From: Salinithrix halophila
GTDB taxonomy: Bacteria; Bacillota; Bacilli; Thermoactinomycetales; DSM-45169
NCBI RefSeq assembly: GCF_042650125.1
Contig: NZ_JBHSAP010000009.1
Coordinates: 620,001-684,000 of the forward strand
DNA length: 64,000 bases
Direction: 5' to 3'
Position numbers and translations under genes: made by a program. Shown piece by piece: positions 59,190 to 64,000 of this stretch. How positions within the stretch are numbered: the stretch's first letter is position 1; each line of letters opens with the position of its first letter. The notes beneath the pieces are model-generated. The model ran no database searches, was not told the DNA's origin, and was given only the letters and a program-made list of their open reading frames with translations.

Positions 59190-60554
59190 CTATGGAGCTT
59201 TGGATAGGGGACGAATGGTTTGCGGAGTAAAACCGGCTAAAGCCTTGGCGTACCGAAAAGGTCCAGACATGATTTCACCCATGATCTTGGTGTCTCTCAT
59301 CCGATGTAGACTATACCAGGAGTATTTTTTGTTAATCTCCAATATCCAAACGTTTTTGTTCCGGTCGATTACGAGATCGATCGCTACATCCCCATAATGA
59401 CCTTGGTAAACGCGATCCAGCGCACCGCATACTTCGCAACAGACCTTGCCGACTTGTCGTTCCAGCACCCCAGCTTGTTCTAAATTGAGCTGGTAGATCT
59501 GACTCAGCGCCTTACGGGCATATTGCAATTTTTCCAGATTGGCCAGGTTCGTAATGACACTTCCCTTTTTGGCAAACCTGGCGATCATCCCTTTGCAAAT
59601 CCACTGCTCCTGGCTGTTCTTCTGCATATACGCCCGAAAATCAACCCTCCTATCCCCATGCTTCATTTCAACTGCCTGCTGGATCAAATAGGTTTTTTGA
59701 TTTCTCAGCCGGTTTAACAGCTGAATCGCTTGCTCCTTGGGGAGGACCGACGTTTTGTTCTGCCCTCTTAACAAGAACCGATACTTGTCTGCTATTTTTT
59801 TGACATGAATGACCCCCCATCCCTGGGAACCCATTGCCGGCTTCAGATAAGCGCTGTTTCCGAAGTGGGTTAAAAAACGATCCAATTGTTGAATCCGACC
59901 GTTCAATTCTTCCGTGTGGGGAAGGTGTTTCTTTGCCTCCGGATCCCGTTGCATGATCTTCCATAAATCGAGTTTGTGGAAAAAATGATGATTAAAAATA
60001 CGGTGCTCTCCGATAACTTTAACCAAATCAACATACGTAGCATTGGGGATGCGGATTCTTTTATAAACGGAGCCCGGATACGGGAAAACGCCTTTCACCC
60101 AGCGGGAAAGTCCCGGGGGACGCGAGGGATCGTAGTAGTATCCTTTAATCGTGCGAGTTGCCGTGTTGATCGAATCCGCAGAACAGAGATAGATTAATCC
60201 CTGAATGGTCTCATATCCGGAGAGCCGACGGATGAATCGGTTTAACTTCTGGGGAGTCATGCCTTCCCGATTCCGGAATGCGATATAGCCGATTACCGGA
60301 CCGATATGAATCTCTCGGTCATGGATTCGGACTTCATAGGGAAGATGAGCGGGAATCGTAAACCGATCTTTAAAACTAAGGGGTAAGCCTAGATGATCCA
60401 TCGCCAGACCCGGGTCCGGCTGGATTCTCATTTCTCGGTTCCACGCACCGAAATGAACGGTGGTCGTCGGGGCCGTCAGGTTATGCTGGTGAATAAATCG
60501 GGGATGTAAACGTACCGTATCCGTTCCTTTTCGCCGAGCCCATCGGATCTGCAC
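59190..60554 (-). CDS. YheC/YheD-family endospore coat-associated protein
   Basis: A 454-residue protein: N-terminal domain with PEVRIHDREIHIGPVIGYI-like sequence (here YEVRIHDREIHIGPVIGYIA) and a C-terminal ATP-grasp fold (VILKPAMGSQG-like YLKPAMGSQGWGVI and DVAIDLVIDRNKNVWILEIN with the metal-binding Asp/Glu/Asn). GTG at 60554 follows GGAGGAAC. The family is linked to the spore coat; the ligase substrate is unknown. A second member lies 500 nt away on the same strand. Confidence 0.9.
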   Translation of the reverse strand: MQIRWARRKGTDTVRLHPRFIHQHNLTAPTTTVHFGAWNREMRIQPDPGLAMDHLGLPLSFKDRFTIPAHLPYEVRIHDREIHIGPVIGYIAFRNREGMTPQKLNRFIRRLSGYETIQGLIYLCSADSINTATRTIKGYYYDPSRPPGLSRWVKGVFPYPGSVYKRIRIPNATYVDLVKVIGEHRIFNHHFFHKLDLWKIMQRDPEAKKHLPHTEELNGRIQQLDRFLTHFGNSAYLKPAMGSQGWGVIHVKKIADKYRFLLRGQNKTSVLPKEQAIQLLNRLRNQKTYLIQQAVEMKHGDRRVDFRAYMQKNSQEQWICKGMIARFAKKGSVITNLANLEKLQYARKALSQIYQLNLEQAGVLERQVGKVCCEVCGALDRVYQGHYGDVAIDLVIDRNKNVWILEINKKYSWYSLHRMRDTKIMGEIMSGPFRYAKALAGFTPQTIRPLSKAP

Positions 60555-60756
60555 GGGGGAAGTTCCTCCTTGTTTGCCTGGATCATTTCCCGATTATTTG
60601 TATGCAGTTGACCCTGCCCTGCCTTAGTCATTTATCTTGGAAGCCGCAAAAACTAGGTATTTAACTAAAAAAATAGACTGAACCCTATTTTCATCACCCT
60701 TTCGCTCACCCCTCATAACGTGTCTTTGAAGAGACCACCCAAAGGGGGAAAGACAA

Positions 60757-60966
60757 ATGGGCAGAGCTGCTGCTTGCTGTCCCTGTCTAGCACTGGCAGG
60801 GGAGTTTGTGGGAAGAAGAGTGCAGGTTCGCTCCGTTGGGAACGTTGTTGCAGTGGGAGTGTTGCAACCCATCGCACCCGGAGCCCGCGTAATCACGCTG
60901 GTGCAAGGCGGGCGAAGGACAAACATTTGCTGCGATAATATCTTTTCAGTCCGGGCAAATCCGTAA
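60757..60966 (+). CDS. Small Cys-containing protein, 69 residues
   Basis: AAAGGGGGAAAGACAA precedes the ATG. The protein has CCPC near the N-terminus and a CC pair near the C-terminus, with a hydrophobic, beta-like middle (VQVRSVGNVVAVGVLQPIAP). It is flanked by the two YheC/D genes on the other strand and ends in its own terminator. It looks like a small spore-coat component, without a known family. Confidence 0.6.
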   Translation: MGRAAACCPCLALAGEFVGRRVQVRSVGNVVAVGVLQPIAPGARVITLVQGGRRTNICCDNIFSVRANP

Positions 60967-61007
60967 GCAAAGAAATGGGCCTGTCCCACCTTCACCCATA
61001 ACAAAGC

Positions 61008-61036
61008 GCGCCCAACCGGGTTGGTTGGGCGCCTTG
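61008..61036. terminator. Intrinsic terminator between converging genes
   Basis: GCCCAACC (61010-61017) / GGTTGGGC (61023-61030) with a short T-rich tail. Confidence 0.75.
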
Positions 61037-61038
61037 TT

Positions 61039-62109
61039 CTATGATCGATGTCCATGCTTTTGCCGCCTGCGTTTTTTCTTCGTCAGGTAAGCGGCATATT
61101 GCAAGGGGCGGGAATAGTAGGTTCGAATCAACATGGGATTCTCGGATTCTTCGATCAACTGCGTAGAGGGAAAACCGTTCACCTCGATGATCCATGGCTT
61201 TCCTTCTCTGTCGACACCGAAGTCCACCGTTATCTCGCCCAGATGTCCGATCTGCCGTTCTAAATGTGCCGCCGTTTGGGTCCCGACCTTCTGCAACTTC
61301 TCGATAATCCCTTCATGGCGGGATTCCTCGAATCCGGATTGTTTTAAAACCTCTGGAATCCTTTCCATGTGGGATAAGTGGTTGGTCAGGTGAACGTCTG
61401 GATAGGATACCTTGGCGAACCCACCGGTCCCCCTCCACCGTCCGGTACCGTCTTTTTGTACAAAGAACCGGATCTCCGCAAGCTGCTTTTTCACTGGAAG
61501 AAGGGGAATCTCCCGTTGCATGATACAAGGAGCCCCACCTACCAACGAACGCAATTTTGCTTCGAATGAATGTCGGTCTTTGAACGAATACGCAGGCGTA
61601 TTGGATCCTGTATGAATATGAAATACAGCCGGACCTCGGCTTACTTTGTACACCCGCTTTCCTTTATAGCCGTTGCGCGGTTTGACAAACCAGGAAGAAC
61701 CCGGATTCAAGAGCGCCCGAAGACGCCTGTTTTCAAGAGGAACCGTAAAGGGCAGATAGGGTCTTACCGGCGAAGCGTGCAGAATTTTATAAACCACCCA
61801 TTTGTCAAAACGGTTTTTTACATTAAAAACGAAACCCTTTCCAATCTCCCGTTCCAACCTCCGGCAAGCACGGGTTTTTGTTGTGAATCGCTTGTTGATC
61901 ACACAGGAGGGAAACGGGATGGTTCGCTTCACCCATTTCTTTCCCCTTCGACACAATCCTCGGATCACTTTCCGCTCCCAATCCACTCCCTTGTAAGTAA
62001 AAGCAAACAACTTTCCTTCCCGGCCCGGATTGTATTTTAGATATTTTTGCAAATAATTTCTTTGGGATATTCCGCTTTTCACCAGGAAGCCTATAAGATC
62101 CGTTGCCAT
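61039..62109 (-). CDS. YheC/YheD-family protein, second copy
   Basis: A 356-residue ATP-grasp protein: GSSWFVKPRNGYKGKRVYKVS (the ATP-grasp Lys), IMQREIPLLPVK and EITVDFGVDREGKPWIIEVNG with the metal ligands. It lacks the N-terminal domain of the copy at 59190. The start at 62109 follows GAGGTGAGATT. A basic Lys/Arg tail (KKKRRRQKHGHRS) closes it. Confidence 0.9.
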   Translation of the reverse strand: MATDLIGFLVKSGISQRNYLQKYLKYNPGREGKLFAFTYKGVDWERKVIRGLCRRGKKWVKRTIPFPSCVINKRFTTKTRACRRLEREIGKGFVFNVKNRFDKWVVYKILHASPVRPYLPFTVPLENRRLRALLNPGSSWFVKPRNGYKGKRVYKVSRGPAVFHIHTGSNTPAYSFKDRHSFEAKLRSLVGGAPCIMQREIPLLPVKKQLAEIRFFVQKDGTGRWRGTGGFAKVSYPDVHLTNHLSHMERIPEVLKQSGFEESRHEGIIEKLQKVGTQTAAHLERQIGHLGEITVDFGVDREGKPWIIEVNGFPSTQLIEESENPMLIRTYYSRPLQYAAYLTKKKRRRQKHGHRS

Positions 62110-62280
62110 AATCTCACCTCGCCATAGAATATGACGAAGCGTTATTAAGGATTGGACCCTTGCCAGCAGGCAAGTTCAATTGGGTAGATTCTCCCCAAAA
62201 ACGAAGGGTAGACGCCTGCCGTGCCGGGCCACTTCCGTTGACATAAGGTGTTGGGTAGTTGATCTTAGGAGGGGATATGT

Positions 62281-62616
62281 ATGACATGGTTAGAGTTGTT
62301 TGTACTCATTCTGGCATCCTACCGCCTTACCCATTTGTTGGTTTACGATACGATCACCTCAGGGCTTCGTTCCCTTTTTATCGACGTCGAGTATGTGCGG
62401 GATTCTTCCGATGAACTGGTTAAAAGTTTTACATTTAAAGGGGAAGGATGGCGGAAAAGAGCAGGGATGATCGTCAGCTGTCATTGGTGTGCAGGAATTT
62501 GGAGTTCAGCCGTGATCATCGGCCTTTATTCTTTCTTTCCGGGTACATTTGTGATTTGGTTGATTCTCGCAGTAGCCGGGGCTGCCGCTGTGATGGAAGA
62601 TTGGATGTCAGAGTAG
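62281..62616 (+). CDS. DUF1360 family membrane protein
   Basis: A 111-residue protein with LASYRLTHLLVYDTITSGLR at the start, the family motif SCHWCAGIWSS and a C-terminal membrane segment (FVIWLILAVAGAAAVMEDW). DUF1360 proteins are often near spore genes and some are listed as coat proteins. AGGAGGGGATATGT precedes the ATG. Confidence 0.88.
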   Translation: MTWLELFVLILASYRLTHLLVYDTITSGLRSLFIDVEYVRDSSDELVKSFTFKGEGWRKRAGMIVSCHWCAGIWSSAVIIGLYSFFPGTFVIWLILAVAGAAAVMEDWMSE

Positions 62617-62619
62617 ACA

Positions 62620-62655
62620 CAAAAAACCGGAAGGCACGATCCGATCCTTCCAGTT
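62620..62655 (-). terminator. Intrinsic terminator after sat
   Basis: AACCGGAAGG (62625-62634) / CCTTCCAGTT (62646-62655) with TTTTTT on the minus strand. Confidence 0.85.
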
Positions 62656-62670
62656 GGTTTCACCATTCCC

Positions 62671-63834
62671 TTACTCCTTTTTTTGTTCCCGCATCCCTTC
62701 GATCAGCACCCGAACCACTTCCGGGCGAGAAAACTCCGGCGGAGGGGTGATACCCTTTTTTAGCATCCCTCTCACCTTGGTTCCGGATAGGATGACATGC
62801 TCTGATTCCGGATGGGGACAGGTCTTGTAGGAGGCCATACCGTTACAGCTCCGGCAGTAGAAGCTATGCTCGAAAAAGAGGGGGACAATCCCCAACTCAT
62901 CGGGACGGAAGGAACGGAAAATCCGTTGAGCGTCGTAGGTACCGTAATAGTCCCCCACCCCGGCATGGTCTCTTCCGACGATGAAATGGGTACAGCCGTA
63001 GTTTTTACGCACCAAGGCGTGGAAAATGGCCTCTCGTGGCCCCGCGTACCGCATCGCTGCAGGAAATACTCCCAAAAAAACACGTTCTTTCGGATAATAT
63101 CCCGCTAGAATCGCTTCATAGCTCTTCATCCGGACATCTGCGGGGATATCATCCGCCTTTGTCTCCCCCACTAGAGGATGGAGGAACAGACCGTCTACCA
63201 TTTCCAGGGCGGATTTCTGGATATATTCGTGGGCGCGATGGACAGGATTTCGAGTTTGAAAACCCACCACTTGCTCCCACCCGCGTTCTTCAAAAGCTCG
63301 GCGGGTCGCCTGCGGTTCAAAGAGACGGCAGTTAAATTGCCCATGATCCGGGAGTCGAAGCAGACGGACAGGGCCCCCCACAACCAAAGGGGACTCTCTT
63401 AACAATCGGGAGACTCCCGGGTGTGCAGCATCCCGTGTCCGAAACACCGCCTCCGCTTCCCTCCCGGGGTCGATCCGATAAAGGCTCTCCACCTCGATTA
63501 CACCGTAAATAAACCCATCCGGCCCTTTGAGGGCGGCTTCCGTCCCCTCACGGACGGAAGCCGCCAACTCCTTATCCACCGGCAAGGTGATCGGCAGACT
63601 CCAGACTGTGCCATCGGCCAGCCTCATCTCGTCCCTAACCGCCAAATAATCCTCCTGGTTCATAAAGCCCGTCAACGGTGAAAAAACCCCCGTCCCGATA
63701 CATTCCAGATCCGATAAGTTCCGGAGGGAGAGCATCAACGTCGGCAATGTCTCCGCCCGCTTTAATTCTTCCGCCTGCTCCTTTTCACCATATCTCCGGT
63801 CGACCAAAACCCCGCCGTGGGGTCGGACAGCCAT
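62671..63834 (-). CDS. sat: Sulfate adenylyltransferase (ATP sulfurylase)
   Basis: A 387-residue homo-oligomeric ATP sulfurylase. RNPVHRAHEYIQK carries the HxxH nucleotide site, FIVGRDHAGVGDYYGTYDAQ and ILSGTKVRGMLKKG complete the core; SVIQLSNLxDL-like LSLRNLSDLECIGTGVFSPL opens it. ATG at 63834 follows GGGAGGG. It makes APS from sulfate and ATP for assimilation and follows cysH (partial at the right edge) by 37 nt in one operon. No APS kinase is visible in the window. Confidence 0.96.
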   Translation of the reverse strand: MAVRPHGGVLVDRRYGEKEQAEELKRAETLPTLMLSLRNLSDLECIGTGVFSPLTGFMNQEDYLAVRDEMRLADGTVWSLPITLPVDKELAASVREGTEAALKGPDGFIYGVIEVESLYRIDPGREAEAVFRTRDAAHPGVSRLLRESPLVVGGPVRLLRLPDHGQFNCRLFEPQATRRAFEERGWEQVVGFQTRNPVHRAHEYIQKSALEMVDGLFLHPLVGETKADDIPADVRMKSYEAILAGYYPKERVFLGVFPAAMRYAGPREAIFHALVRKNYGCTHFIVGRDHAGVGDYYGTYDAQRIFRSFRPDELGIVPLFFEHSFYCRSCNGMASYKTCPHPESEHVILSGTKVRGMLKKGITPPPEFSRPEVVRVLIEGMREQKKE

Positions 63835-63871
63835 AGGATACCCTCCCACTTTCAGTGATGAAGAGTCGGAA

Positions 63872-64000
63872 TCAATCTTCCTCCTCCTGTTTGGATGGAT
63901 GCAACCCACATTCCGTTTTGCCGAATCCAGACCACCGTCCTGCCCGGATATCTTCCCCAGGACGGACAGGGCGGGTACACGGAATACAGCCGATGCTGGG
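63872..64000 (-). CDS. cysH: Phospho-/adenylylsulfate reductase CysH, C-terminal part
   Basis: The last ~42 codons of a gene that begins outside the window. It reads SIGCIPCTRPVRPGEDIRAG followed by RWSGFGKTECGLH, with the CxxC of an iron-sulfur-type APS reductase and the catalytic Cys in ECGLH. The stop is 37 nt before sat, so the two are co-transcribed. The Fe-S cysteines favour APS rather than PAPS as substrate. Confidence 0.9.
   Translation of the reverse strand, partial: PSIGCIPCTRPVRPGEDIRAGRWSGFGKTECGLHPSKQEEED

Noticed and set aside
60624..61055. A 143-codon minus-strand frame over the small Cys-containing gene
   Set aside because: No ribosome-binding site, and it runs through the intrinsic terminator at 61008-61036.

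Overview
The window reads as the chromosome of an endospore-forming, Gram-positive member of the Bacillales with moderate GC, most like a Thermoactinomycetaceae genus (Kroppenstedtia, Melghirimyces or Desmospora type; this placement is inference). Spore genes recur throughout: a gerA/gerB/gerC germinant-receptor operon with a small extra subunit, two RsfA-like prespore regulators, three tandem YjcZ-type micro-proteins, two YheC/YheD coat-associated ATP-grasp proteins and Cys-rich coat-like proteins. A YtxJ bacilliredoxin points to bacillithiol. Genes start on ATG, GTG or TTG behind strong AGGAGG-type ribosome-binding sites, and many units end in clear intrinsic terminators.

Layout. 1-10.4 kb: housekeeping genes (partial GH3 glycosidase, an isocitrate/isopropylmalate-type dehydrogenase), a tnpB-only IS200/IS605 element, a LysR/YeiH divergent pair, the YjcZ array, ytxJ and two rsfA-like genes. 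10.7-13.1 kb: an RRNPP-type regulator (XRE helix-turn-helix plus TPRs) overlapping a short exported-peptide gene, then a promoter-driven, tnpB-less, omegaRNA-like structured RNA. 13-36.5 kb: metabolism and envelope genes (glycerate kinase, NamA-type enoate reductase, glutamate-synthase-like FMN protein, UbiB-like kinase, MetE under a cobalamin riboswitch, an LCP protein, an SplB-like radical SAM protein, leuCD beside a LysR gene, a DDAH-like hydrolase, YqgQ).

36.6-46.9 kb is the accessory region of most interest and carries two RiPP (ribosomally made, post-translationally modified peptide) loci. The first is an AT-rich, microcin-C-like operon: a sigma-A promoter, a 20-codon peptide gene, a perfect 26-bp palindrome, a ThiF/MccB-like adenylating enzyme and an MFS exporter. 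The peptide ends in Gly, not the Asn used in microcin C. The second is a heterocycloanthracin/sonorensin-type azole locus: a precursor whose 45-residue core is almost only His and Cys (24 His, 13 Cys), an attenuator-like hairpin, a ThiF-like maturation protein, a fused leader-binding/YcaO cyclodehydratase and a two-domain SagB dehydrogenase. The likely product, alternating thiazoles and histidines, is unlike members of the family known to me and would be expected to bind metal.

47-64 kb: a Gln-rich protein, BioY with a BirA-like operator, spermidine synthase, an HtrA-like protease without PDZ domain, a YrvL-like membrane protein, an M1 peptidase, the ger operon, small secreted and coat-like proteins (one with Gly-Arg-Pro repeats), the YheC/D pair, and sat with the 3' end of cysH (sulfate assimilation).
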